Assembly (NCBI GenBank): GCA_028277915.1
Contig: JANQFJ010000346.1
Location: 1-35,503, forward strand
DNA: 35,503 nt
Reading direction: 5' to 3'
DNA from: Saprospiraceae bacterium
GTDB lineage: Bacteria > Bacteroidota > Bacteroidia > Chitinophagales > Saprospiraceae
The translations under genes and the position numbers were made by a program. Below the pieces are notes generated by a model. That model saw only the letters and a program-made list of their open reading frames with translations. It did no database searches and was not told where the DNA came from. The stretch's first letter is position 1. Each line of letters opens with the position of its first letter. Positions 25,975 through 34,130 of this stretch are shown here, piece after piece.

Positions 25975-26535
25975 TCAAATATAATAATGTTTGATAATCT
26001 TGCGGATTTGTTTATGATGTCGATTAAAATGACGATCAAAAAATCGCAACATTCCAGGAATGGTGATTCTCCCAACAAAAGGGTGTTTATAGATTTCTTT
26101 TTTGAGTAATTCGTCAGGAAATGTTTCCAGGTATTCCCTTAATTCAAGTCGCTGGCTTTTCCACTTTTGAGCCGTTTTCCAAAAGGTTTCATGCTTTGGA
26201 AGGTTGTCTCCACTAATGCCTTCAGGAGCTTTCCATTTAAATGGAGAATTGAGATAGGTGTTTAACCCCATTTCCCTAAGAGTAGCTTTTGCTCCTGCGT
26301 TTTTAAGTTCTGGGTTGAAGCTCAGTTTTTTCTTGACATATTTTAAAGAGCCATTTTCAGACATCATCAGATGATGCATTGTTTGAATGACTGACCATGC
26401 ATCTTCTTTAGGTTTTCGGTTTAACTGATCTTCGCTATAAACTTTAACTTCACGAAGTAAGTCGTTCAATTTTTTATCCAAGATATTTAGCTGGGCTTCC
26501 AGCTTTGGGTTGATGTTCGTAGTGGCTTTATTCAT
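25975..26535 (-). CDS. DinB-like four-helix protein
   Basis: From the ATG at 26535 it has 186 residues. The DinB/YfiT fold is suggested by a first helix QLNILDKKLNDLLREV, the segment WSVIQTMHHLMMSE holding H residues typical of the metal site, and the C-terminal RFFDRHFNRHHKQIRKII with the expected His-rich helix. Members bind a divalent metal and several are thiol-dependent transferases; the substrate here is unknown. An in-frame TTG at 26562 would add nine basic residues, but the ATG fits better. Confidence 0.82.
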   Translation of the reverse strand: MNKATTNINPKLEAQLNILDKKLNDLLREVKVYSEDQLNRKPKEDAWSVIQTMHHLMMSENGSLKYVKKKLSFNPELKNAGAKATLREMGLNTYLNSPFKWKAPEGISGDNLPKHETFWKTAQKWKSQRLELREYLETFPDELLKKEIYKHPFVGRITIPGMLRFFDRHFNRHHKQIRKIIKHYYI

Positions 26536-26787
26536 TTTCGTTCGGTGCCTTTTAATTCGCAAAATAGCAAGTTTTCACATAATTCAAATACGCAACCAAT
26601 TTCAAATGTTTCAACATTTTTGGGAATTAGGTCTATTTGATGCCTTCATCGAAGCCTACATAATGCGTTTTAATTGTTGTACTCATCTCCTTTAGATTAA
26701 AACAATTTTCCTTTTTGAATTGTATTTAAAGAAATTTCCATAAAACGACTCACGATAGATTCATTTCTTCACCTAAAATGATTTATT

Positions 26788-27075
26788 ATGAGTTACATTT
26801 ATGAAAATAGTAATACTAAGTCTTTTTATAACATGGCATGGATTGCTTTTGCCATTTCGTTTGCAGGGATGGCCGTAGGAATATTTTATACTCCGGTTGA
26901 TTTTGGGCTCAAAGGATTTTTAGCAATGACTTACTTTTTCAGCGTTACTTCTTGTTTTACAGTTGCAAAAGTCGTCAGAGACAAACATGAATCAGATCGA
27001 ATAATCAACAAAATTGAAAGCGCTAAAACAGAAAAATTCCTCAATAAATATGGCGATCCGGTTAATGCTACATAA
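26788..27075 (+). CDS. YiaA/YiaB-like inner membrane protein
   Basis: A 95-residue two-span membrane protein. The segments MAWIAFAISFAGMAVGIFY (16-34) and KGFLAMTYFFSVTSCFTVAK (about 43-62), followed by the VVRDKHE motif, match the YiaA/YiaB family. In that family RDKHE-type motifs lie at the cytoplasmic end of the second helix. Function is unknown. It stands alone and converges with the SDR gene, with a hairpin between them. Confidence 0.85.
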   Translation: MSYIYENSNTKSFYNMAWIAFAISFAGMAVGIFYTPVDFGLKGFLAMTYFFSVTSCFTVAKVVRDKHESDRIINKIESAKTEKFLNKYGDPVNAT

Positions 27076-27113
27076 TCGAATCTCCTTTTTTGAAAAAAAA
27101 TCACCAAATAGAT

Positions 27114-27150
27114 CAACCCCCGGCTTCTTTCAAAAAGTGTCCAGGGGTTG
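27114..27150. terminator. Hairpin between convergent genes
   Basis: CAACCCCCGG (27114-27123) pairs with CCAGGGGTTG (27141-27150) at 9 of 10 positions, and part of the loop can pair further (CTTT/AAAG). It lies between the + gene ending at 27075 and the minus gene ending at 27179. Neither side has an immediate T-run; the minus side has one about 13 bases on. A terminator role is likely from position but not certain. Confidence 0.45.
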
Positions 27151-27178
27151 TAAACTTTCATGGTTATGGTTTTAAAAA

Positions 27179-28102
27179 TCAAACCGGAGCATGGGACTCT
27201 TTTGCCATTTCATTCAAAATGAGCCGATCCGTTATGCCCGGGAAATTTTTGTAAAGCCAAACGACGAGTTTGCCCTGCATAGTCAGCACTCGGCTTCGAT
27301 CGCGTTTAAGAGTAGATTTTAAAATAATTTGGGCAACTTTTTCAGCTGACATCATTTCCGCTTCGTTTCTGGGTGTTTCTTTTTGAGGATTTCCATATTT
27401 GTTGAGCGCGGTATTTCTGATATTAGAAATTGTGAAACCCGGATGAACAACAAGAACATTAAGCCCTTTTCTCATATTTTCAATCCGCAAAGTATTTAAA
27501 AATCCATCCATCGCATGTTTGGATGCACAATACCCGGTTCTGCCCGGTAGCGGAACCAAGCCTGAAATCGAAGAGACTCCAATCACCGTCCCTTTTCGTT
27601 CCAGAAGATATGGCAACGCGAACTTTGTGCAATAAACTGTTCCATAAAAATTGGTGTCCATCAGATTTTTAATTACGGATAAATCCAGTTCTTCAAAACT
27701 AGCCCGCATCGAAATGCCTGCATTATTGACCAAAACATCGATCCTTCCATATTTTTGGATGGTATAATCAATCAATAGTTTACAATCATTGATAAGTTTT
27801 ACATCAGTTTTCAAATAGGAAGCCTCTCCACCAAGTATTGCGATTTGATCAACCAATTTTTTCAATTCAAATTCCCTTCTAGCTGCCAATACTACCTTTG
27901 CACCTTTTTTTGCAAATTCAAACGCACAGGCTTTTCCTATGCCAGAGGAAGCTCCCGTGACAATGACTACTTTTCCATCAAAATTATATTTCTTTGTAAT
28001 GGAATCTTTACTTTTTTCCACAACCGGTTCAAGCACATTGCTTTTTTCCAGTTGCCCTTTCCTGATGTATCTGTTCTTTAAAATTTGAGTGGGATTTTTC
28101 AT
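27179..28102 (-). CDS. Short-chain dehydrogenase/reductase
   Basis: From the ATG at 28102 it has 307 residues. An N-terminal basic extension of about 40 residues precedes the Rossmann core: TGASSGIG at 49-56, NNAG, a catalytic Ser in GVSSISG, and YCASK with the catalytic Tyr and Lys. The C-terminal tail after about 255 (LVVWLYKNFPGITDRLI) is longer than in classical SDRs and resembles lipid-active SDRs of the DHRS7/ketosphinganine reductase type. Its ATG overlaps the TGA of the preceding GNAT-like gene (ATGA), which implies coupled translation and a shared pathway. NAD(P)-dependent ketone or alcohol chemistry is secure; a sphingolipid or other lipid substrate is inference. Confidence 0.9.
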   Translation of the reverse strand: MKNPTQILKNRYIRKGQLEKSNVLEPVVEKSKDSITKKYNFDGKVVIVTGASSGIGKACAFEFAKKGAKVVLAARREFELKKLVDQIAILGGEASYLKTDVKLINDCKLLIDYTIQKYGRIDVLVNNAGISMRASFEELDLSVIKNLMDTNFYGTVYCTKFALPYLLERKGTVIGVSSISGLVPLPGRTGYCASKHAMDGFLNTLRIENMRKGLNVLVVHPGFTISNIRNTALNKYGNPQKETPRNEAEMMSAEKVAQIILKSTLKRDRSRVLTMQGKLVVWLYKNFPGITDRLILNEMAKESHAPV

Positions 28103-29259
28103 AGCTTTAGTTTTTTGATGTAACATCTGCTTCGTTTGTGTTGTTTGTAATCGAAGCCAGACCATAATTGCTGTACATTATTGTTTTTCTCCAATTGACG
28201 TGTGGTTTCTAAATATCTAATGTTGTTTTTAAAATATGTTTGACCGATTTTTTCGAACAAAAGGGCATGAACACCCTTCTTTTGGAATTCAGGTTTTATA
28301 CCAATCAACAAAAGGTCAACAGTGTCATTTTTGCGTAAGGCTCGCCAAATCCTGAAGAATCCAAACGGAAACATTTTACCTTTCGACTTAATGAGCGCTT
28401 TTGCCAATGAAGGCATCGAAATTCCAAAAGCGACGACGTTATTTTCCTTATCCAGCACAATCGAAACATAATCTGGATTGATAAACGGTAGAAACTGCTT
28501 TTTCAGGTTTTCAATTTGGTTTTCCGTCAATTTTGAAAAGGCATATAATCCGTTGTAGGATTCATTCAATATTCCGAAAAGTTGATCGGCGTATTGTAAC
28601 AAATCTTTGGTATTTTTTATTTCCGGTCGATGCAATTGAAACCTGTTTTTTACGATTTTAGCTCCTCTGGCTATTTTATCCGGAATTACTTCTGGCATAT
28701 TTACTTTAAACTCAATCCAATCCACATCTTTTTCAAATCCAAGTTGCTCAAGCATTTTAGGATAGTATGGAAAATTGTAGTGAGCAAATGATGTTGGGAT
28801 TTCTTCAAATCCTTCAACCAAAACTCCAGATGCATCAAATGAATTAAATCCTAAAGGTCCGTGTATAATTTCCATTTTTTCGGAGCGCCCCCAATCTTCA
28901 ACAGTTTTAATCAATTGCTCTAAAACAGCTTCATCTTCATAAAAATCCAGCCAACCAAAACGCACATAATTCGTTCTATGCCTTTTGTTATAATTGTAAT
29001 TAATAACGCCTCCGATCCTACCTACGATTTCATCATTTTTGAAAGCAAGCCAGAACTTTGCCTTGCAAAATTCAAAAGCTGGATTCTTCCCCGGATTTAA
29101 AGAATCTCGTTCACTTAATACAAAAGGAGGCACATAATATTTGCATGCTGCAAATAGTTTTGAAGGAAATTTTATAAACTGATTTAGTTCCTTTTGAGAG
29201 GAAACTTCTTTGATCACAATTCCCTTTTTGCTCATAACTTGAAACCCTAAACGATTCAT
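28099..29259 (-). CDS. Large GNAT-fold acyltransferase-like protein
   Basis: About 386 residues from the ATG at 29259 (an ATG at 29235 is equally plausible; a TTG at 29265 is less so). The family is widespread in Bacteroidota: FIKFPSKLF near the start, VGRIGGVINYNYN, GPLGFNSFDASGVLVEGF, YYPKMLEQLGFEK and, in the C-terminal half, a GNAT acetyl-CoA-like loop KPEFQKKGVHALLFEKI. Two GNAT-like halves seem fused, the second carrying the cofactor motif. Bacterial ceramide synthases have been described as GNAT-fold proteins, and the coupled SDR downstream fits such a pathway, but I cannot confirm orthology. No signal peptide is seen. Confidence 0.85.
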   Translation of the reverse strand: MNRLGFQVMSKKGIVIKEVSSQKELNQFIKFPSKLFAACKYYVPPFVLSERDSLNPGKNPAFEFCKAKFWLAFKNDEIVGRIGGVINYNYNKRHRTNYVRFGWLDFYEDEAVLEQLIKTVEDWGRSEKMEIIHGPLGFNSFDASGVLVEGFEEIPTSFAHYNFPYYPKMLEQLGFEKDVDWIEFKVNMPEVIPDKIARGAKIVKNRFQLHRPEIKNTKDLLQYADQLFGILNESYNGLYAFSKLTENQIENLKKQFLPFINPDYVSIVLDKENNVVAFGISMPSLAKALIKSKGKMFPFGFFRIWRALRKNDTVDLLLIGIKPEFQKKGVHALLFEKIGQTYFKNNIRYLETTRQLEKNNNVQQLWSGFDYKQHKRSRCYIKKLKL

Positions 29260-29594
29260 ATTCAATGAATTATTAAGTCAAGTAATTCTTTTAACAATAC
29301 CGAATCTAATCGAAAAGTTGTTTTCCCGCTCTGTGGTGCTAGACAATCAATTTGTCTACAATGAGTCAAGGTAAGAATATTGAAGTGTCCTCCTTTGTAC
29401 AATAAACATAACACATTGAAATTGCAGATTTAACTCCAAATATTTAATAACCCAATACAAACATAAACAATAACAAAAAACAAGGTACTAACAAATCTCA
29501 ATTGGCCAAATGACAATAATCATCTGTGAGAATAGTCCTAAAAAGCTCAATTGAATTGATTTTCTTTTGATCCCGATTTCTTTATCTTTATCAA
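29260..29594. other. Divergent intergenic region with a hairpin
   Basis: A 335-bp AT-rich gap between the large GNAT-like gene (minus) and the small GNAT gene (+). The only clear structure is a perfect hairpin at 29340-29358 (TAGACAA, loop TCAAT, TTGTCTA), 81 bp or more before the minus gene. I see no tRNA, reading frame or exact promoter match; TATCTTTA close to the + start resembles a -7 element. Confidence 0.5.
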
Positions 29595-30089
29595 ATGATG
29601 TTGATGTCTAAAAGATTAAGCTACTCTAAGTTCGGAGAAGATGGGTTTGAGGATTATTATGCGATGGTTTCAAAAGATGAAGTGATGCGTTATACGACTG
29701 GCAAGGCTTATACTTTGGAGCAAGCTAAAGCGAAATTCAAAAAAGTCATCGATATCAATAAACAACATCCTGAAATTGGCAATTTCTCTGTTCGACTTCT
29801 TGACTCTAATGAGTTCATTGGTTTATCAAAAATCACCTATATGAAAGAAGGCGAAGCTGAATTGGGCTATTCTATCATTCCTAAATTTTGGGGATTAGGG
29901 TACGGAACTGAGATGACAACCCGGATGGTCAAACTGGCAAAATGTACTCCCTACGTCGAACGACTAATGGCTATTGTAGATCCCAAGAATGGTGCATCCA
30001 TTCGAATTTTAACCAAGCACGGACTTTCCTTATCTGAAATAACTACCTGGGAAAACCTTCCCGCACATTTTTATAGAATGGAACTTTAA
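29595..30089 (+). CDS. GNAT family N-acetyltransferase, RimJ/RimL type
   Basis: About 164 residues. The layout is that of the RimJ/RimL (Acetyltransf_3) group: RLSYSKFGEDGFEDYYAMVS at the start, a GNFSVRLLDSNEFIGLSKI strand pair, and the acetyl-CoA region GYSIIPKFWGLGYGTEMTTRMV, then AIVDPKNGASIRILTKHGL. The acceptor may be a ribosomal-protein N-terminus, an antibiotic or a small molecule. Tandem ATGs at 29595 and 29598, and a further ATG at 29604, make the exact start uncertain by three codons. Confidence 0.9.
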   Translation: MMLMSKRLSYSKFGEDGFEDYYAMVSKDEVMRYTTGKAYTLEQAKAKFKKVIDINKQHPEIGNFSVRLLDSNEFIGLSKITYMKEGEAELGYSIIPKFWGLGYGTEMTTRMVKLAKCTPYVERLMAIVDPKNGASIRILTKHGLSLSEITTWENLPAHFYRMEL

Positions 30090-30158
30090 AGTCATTTTTA
30101 AAAATCTCAAAAAAACCTCCTTTCTACTCAGAAAGACAGCCACTCCAATCGAATTGCA

Positions 30159-30189
30159 TTTACTTAAATGGTATGTGCTCCTATTTTTG
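30159..30189 (+). promoter_or_regulatory. Promoter before the acyl-CoA dehydrogenase-like gene
   Basis: TTTA (30159-30162), a 19-bp spacer, and TATTTTTG (30182-30189), a full TAnnTTTG match. The expected start near 30196 leaves a leader of about 32 bases before the ATG at 30228. Confidence 0.5.
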
Positions 30190-30227
30190 TTTTGTAAATA
30201 ATTTAAAAACACCAAAAACTCAATATC

Positions 30228-31397
30228 ATGAATCCGTTACCTGTAAATGTAATCAACAAAAGCACTCAAATAGTCTCTTTCTATCATTACAAAAACAATT
30301 TTTCAAAATTAGCGCATAAACTAGGGAAAGACTTTGCAGATCGCTCCGCGAAATATGACGAAACCGATTCCTTTGTTTACGAAAACTATGAAGACCTAAA
30401 AAAATTCAGAGTTTTTTCAGCGATGATTCCACGCGAGCTTGGTGGAGGTGGTGTTTCTCATAGCCAAATGGCTGATTTTCTAAGAATAATAGGAAGCTAT
30501 GATGGTTCAACCGGATTAGCACTTTCGATGCACCAGCATTTGATTGCAGCTGCTGTCTGGAAATATTTACACGGAAAGGGCGGTGAAAAATTTCTAAGAA
30601 AAGTAGTCGATGAACAACTAATCCTCGTAAGTACCGGAGCCAGAGATTGGCTGGAATCCAATGGAGAAATGGTAAAAGTCAACGGCGGATACGAACTGAC
30701 TGCCAATAAAGTTTTTGCCAGCCAATCTGCCGTGGGTGATATGCTTATCACCAGTGCAAGATATCACGATCCTGAAGAAGGTGACATGGTGCTGCATTTT
30801 CCAGTCCCAATCACTTCAAAAGGGGTAACTGTGATTAATAACTGGAAAACAATGGGCATGCGAGCGACTGGTTCAAACACGGTTCGGTTAAACAAAGTTT
30901 TTGTTCCTGATACGGCTATCGCCATGAAAAGAAAGCAGGGGGAATTAAACCAATCCTGGAACGTAGTTTTGACGGTAGCAATGCCTCTGATCATGTCAGT
31001 TTATGTAGGAATCGCAGAAAAAGCAGCCCAAATAGCTATCAATAAATCCAAAGCCAGTAATATTAAAAAAGACCAATTGCCTTATACTTTGGGTGAAATG
31101 CATAATCAATTGACTCTGACGCAAGTCATCATTAAAGACATGGTGGCTATTGCAAATGATCTTGATTTTATGCCAGACCACAACAAGGGTAATAATATCC
31201 TGACACGTAAAACTTTGGTTGCAAAGGCAGCGATCAACACTGTTAACAAAGCCATGGAAATTGTTGGTGGACAAAGCTTTTTCAGAATATTTGGAATTGA
31301 AAGATTGTTCAGAGATGTTCAGGCGGCCAATTTTCATCCACTTCCTGAAAAAGATCAACATCGATTTTCCGGAAATTTTATACTTAACGGAGAGTAA
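30228..31397 (+). CDS. Acyl-CoA dehydrogenase family flavoprotein
   Basis: A 389-residue FAD enzyme with the acyl-CoA dehydrogenase fold: N-terminal helices including AMIPRELGGGGVSHSQMADF, a beta domain with TGARDWLESNG and TANKVFASQSAVGDMLIT, NWKTMGMRATGSNTVRLNKVFVP, and a C-terminal helical bundle ending IVGGQSFFRIFGIERLFRDVQA. At the place where fatty acyl-CoA dehydrogenases carry the catalytic Glu before GT, this protein has NFHPLPEKDQ. That variant is seen in relatives grouped with flavin monooxygenases, so acyl-CoA oxidation should not be assumed. It has its own promoter and no adjacent ETF or thiolase gene. Confidence 0.88.
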   Translation: MNPLPVNVINKSTQIVSFYHYKNNFSKLAHKLGKDFADRSAKYDETDSFVYENYEDLKKFRVFSAMIPRELGGGGVSHSQMADFLRIIGSYDGSTGLALSMHQHLIAAAVWKYLHGKGGEKFLRKVVDEQLILVSTGARDWLESNGEMVKVNGGYELTANKVFASQSAVGDMLITSARYHDPEEGDMVLHFPVPITSKGVTVINNWKTMGMRATGSNTVRLNKVFVPDTAIAMKRKQGELNQSWNVVLTVAMPLIMSVYVGIAEKAAQIAINKSKASNIKKDQLPYTLGEMHNQLTLTQVIIKDMVAIANDLDFMPDHNKGNNILTRKTLVAKAAINTVNKAMEIVGGQSFFRIFGIERLFRDVQAANFHPLPEKDQHRFSGNFILNGE

Positions 31398-31433
31398 TAA
31401 AATCCTTTTCAAGACAAATCAAAATCAAGAAAA

Positions 31434-31646
31434 ATGAAAAACAGGATAAAAAAGAGTTATAAACTCGAAACCATTTATAAGGCTTTGATCATAACAAATT
31501 TGATCAATATGGCCATCAAAAGATTGGGATTACCCATTTTGGTTGTACTGCTTTCCCTTTTCTTTTTTCAAATTTCAAAAGGGAATACAACTGATAAAAA
31601 TTTGGACAATATTAAAATTGAACAAATGATTCGCCAAATCCCCTGA
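31434..31646 (+). CDS. Possible small membrane protein (70 aa)
   Basis: Starts at an ATG 36 bp after the dehydrogenase-like gene and may share its transcript. The first 30 residues are basic, and a hydrophobic segment (LPILVVLLSLFFFQIS, about 33-48) is followed by a short polar tail. An internal ATG at 31509 would give a 45-residue protein of the same topology. No family is recognised and chance cannot be excluded. Confidence 0.4.
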   Translation: MKNRIKKSYKLETIYKALIITNLINMAIKRLGLPILVVLLSLFFFQISKGNTTDKNLDNIKIEQMIRQIP

Positions 31647-31689
31647 ACAATCAAATTGTTTTTTTCATAAGATTATTTTCCGTTTTATT

Positions 31690-31752
31690 TCTCGCAAAGA
31701 TGTTTAATCATAGAAGGGTTAATCCTAGCAACGTTTGATTTTCTTTGCGAGA
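31690..31752. repeat. Long inverted repeat after the small membrane ORF
   Basis: TCTCGCAAAGA (31690-31700) and TCTTTGCGAGA (31742-31752) are perfect 11-bp inverted copies around a 41-bp loop; the loop itself holds a near-palindrome AGGGTTAATCCT (31714-31725). The 282-bp gap is otherwise empty. It could be a terminator, a folded RNA element or a dispersed genomic repeat. Confidence 0.45.
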
Positions 31753-31928
31753 TTGTTTATTACTCGATAATTTTTTATTAGAACCTTTCCAATCTTGTAA
31801 GTCACAAAACCTGGCTTTTCAAAAAATTCCGTTTTAAGTAAAAGGCGATTTTTATTTTTTTATAAAAAAGTACTTTCTTTACAAGATCATAAACTGAGGG
31901 GAAAATATTCTCCAAAATAAATCATATT

Positions 31929-34034
31929 ATGACTCACAAACTTCGCCTTTTTCAAAGCATTTTACTTTGTTTTGTATTTTTCCAGCCATTCACATCAGCT
32001 CAATTTGTCAACTTTGAAGAAACCTGGAAGGAGTTTTTATCCGATCCTTTGACTGTCGATATCAGCAAGATTACAAAACCTTCAAAAGACCTAAAAGAAG
32101 ATTATGCAAAGTATTCATTGATGTTTGGAACAGTAGCTTTTTGTGCTGATAATGTTAAAGAGGCAGAGAAGTTGATGGCGGAAATCGACAAAACCGGTGA
32201 GTTTGTTTACAGCAAAATTCCTGGTTTTAAAGAAAGGTATGAAAAGTTGATGGCCAACACAAAAACCTACTACAAGGTTGAAAACCAATGGCTTAACTTT
32301 TTAAAATACGAAAATGTAACGCTTGAAGACCTCGACAAAATTGGTAATCCGTTAGTTTGTGAAAAAGGAACGCTCGCCAAATATGATTACATGAAAGCCC
32401 ACGCACTTTATTGTAAAGGGGATATTGCTTCCGCGAAAGCCAATTTTGAAAACCGCGTACTCAAACTTGCTGAGCGGACAACGCTTAATATCGAGGACGT
32501 CCAAGGACTTGCACCTTGTGTAAAAAACATGAAAAAGTTGTTCAATGATCTTCCTGCTTTAGCAAAGGCCTGGAAAGAATTTATTGACACTGATGTTTCA
32601 AATGGTTTTGACATGGATTTGCCTTTGATTGAGTGCAATCCGATCCCAAATATGAAAGAATACATGCTTCGCGCAGCCAAAGATGTTTGTGTTTACGGAG
32701 CAGAAAATCTTAAAAAAATTGAAGACTTACGCGCTAAAAATGCGCAGCCAATACCACCCGATCTGGGCAAAAAAATAAAATGGTTGAAATCAGAGGTTGG
32801 AAGATATAACGGCGATCTTGCCAACTTAAACAAAGCCTGGAAAGAATTTGTACCTTCAGATACGCTGAAAAGCAATATCGAATACCTATTTGAATATTGT
32901 GAAAAAGATGCTCAAATCAAGGCTTACACTATCCACGGAACTATTCACGCTTGTGAAAAAGGAGCTGAGATGCTCGAAAAAATTGCATCTGTCAGAGAAG
33001 AATATAACCCAAAACTAGATAAAACAACTCTTGACAAAATCGCCAACCTCGAAAACAAACTCAAAAAATACGAAGATGATCATGCTGCTCTCGAAACACT
33101 TTGGGCAACTCTCATCGAAAATAACGATACGCTTTTTGAAGCCTATCGATTAGAAGGGTTTTACTGTGATAAAATCGCACAAGTGAAATCCTGGACAATC
33201 AAAGGGCTCATGAACGAATGCAAAAGGGGTCAGCAGTATCTGGAGTTAATTGATGATTTGCAACAACAACACAGCCTTCAATTCGACGATGAATTATCGT
33301 GCCGCGTACTTCGCTTGCGACAAGAAGTTTGGGATTGCCGATACTGGGAATTGGTTTTACAGGCACGAAAAGAAACCCACGAAGAGCGGGAAAGGTTTGG
33401 ACCTCCTTCTGCATTGATCATGGAAGAGGAATTGAATAGCGACCAGCAACCCTGCCGAACCACTGTCAAGTATAATCCATTAGGAAATATTGGGATCAAA
33501 TACGTTATCTCGACTTTCCTTTGCCAAGAGATTGATTTGGCTAAGATGGGTGATCCTGAATATTACAAAAAAATTGCAGCCTGGGTGGATAATGAGGTGT
33601 TGCAAAAGTATTGCGAAGTAAGTATGCGCTGTAAGGAAGATTTCTTCATTTATCTTGAAGGTCACACTGACGGCCATGAGTTTAAAGGCGCTCGCTATAA
33701 AAGATCGCTTGATATTCCGGAAGGTACACCGTTTACCCATTTCGTTGATCAGGATACGATAGAAAAAACAACTTCACGTGAATTGACAACCTCACTCAGA
33801 AGTAACATGGAATTGGGAATTGCAAGGGCCTGGACGGTCAAAAATCAGCTCGATTTCATGGGAGTTCCGATCACCATTGGTGCCTGGGAGCATCCGGAAT
33901 CTGAAAAAGGTGGTGAATACCGCCGCATCGAAATTGAATTGAATATCACCAATTTGTTACTTGATTTTTATGAAAAAAGATTAAACGAACTTGTCGAAGC
34001 ATCTGGCATTGGGCCACGGCCAGATTCTTGCTGA
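31929..34034 (+). CDS. Exported Trp/Cys-repeat protein with OmpA-like domain
   Basis: 701 residues. A signal peptide (1-24) is followed by five helical repeats of about 88-94 residues, each opening with Trp in a WKEF-like motif (W33, W121, W215, W304, W392). Repeats 2-5 carry two cysteines exactly 18 positions apart (144/162, 236/254, 324/342, 413/431); repeat 1 keeps only the second (C72). Residues about 510-675 look like a divergent OmpA C-terminal domain: YLEGHTDG (576-582), NMELGIARAW (626-635) and RRIEIEL (665-671), with an insert of some 40 residues after HTDG. This suggests a periplasmic protein bound to peptidoglycan, with disulfide-stapled helical hairpins. The gene is separate from cls by 96 bp. 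Function is unknown. Confidence 0.85.
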   Translation: MTHKLRLFQSILLCFVFFQPFTSAQFVNFEETWKEFLSDPLTVDISKITKPSKDLKEDYAKYSLMFGTVAFCADNVKEAEKLMAEIDKTGEFVYSKIPGFKERYEKLMANTKTYYKVENQWLNFLKYENVTLEDLDKIGNPLVCEKGTLAKYDYMKAHALYCKGDIASAKANFENRVLKLAERTTLNIEDVQGLAPCVKNMKKLFNDLPALAKAWKEFIDTDVSNGFDMDLPLIECNPIPNMKEYMLRAAKDVCVYGAENLKKIEDLRAKNAQPIPPDLGKKIKWLKSEVGRYNGDLANLNKAWKEFVPSDTLKSNIEYLFEYCEKDAQIKAYTIHGTIHACEKGAEMLEKIASVREEYNPKLDKTTLDKIANLENKLKKYEDDHAALETLWATLIENNDTLFEAYRLEGFYCDKIAQVKSWTIKGLMNECKRGQQYLELIDDLQQQHSLQFDDELSCRVLRLRQEVWDCRYWELVLQARKETHEERERFGPPSALIMEEELNSDQQPCRTTVKYNPLGNIGIKYVISTFLCQEIDLAKMGDPEYYKKIAAWVDNEVLQKYCEVSMRCKEDFFIYLEGHTDGHEFKGARYKRSLDIPEGTPFTHFVDQDTIEKTTSRELTTSLRSNMELGIARAWTVKNQLDFMGVPITIGAWEHPESEKGGEYRRIEIELNITNLLLDFYEKRLNELVEASGIGPRPDSC

Positions 34035-34130
34035 CAACAATCCTTACACAAAGATTTTATTTCCTTTAGATTTAGGGATTTTAGAAAATTTTCCTGAATT
34101 TGAAGGCACTAATAATATTCCAAAAAGCAA

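Noticed and set aside
26510-26695. 61-codon + frame between the DinB-like and YiaA/B-like genes
   Set aside because: It overlaps the DinB-like start on the opposite strand, uses a poor start context and shows no recognisable feature.
27179-31397. Fatty-acid beta-oxidation cluster
   Set aside because: An SDR and an acyl-CoA dehydrogenase-like gene are near each other, but on opposite strands, with no hydratase, thiolase or acyl-CoA ligase, and the dehydrogenase lacks the usual catalytic motif.
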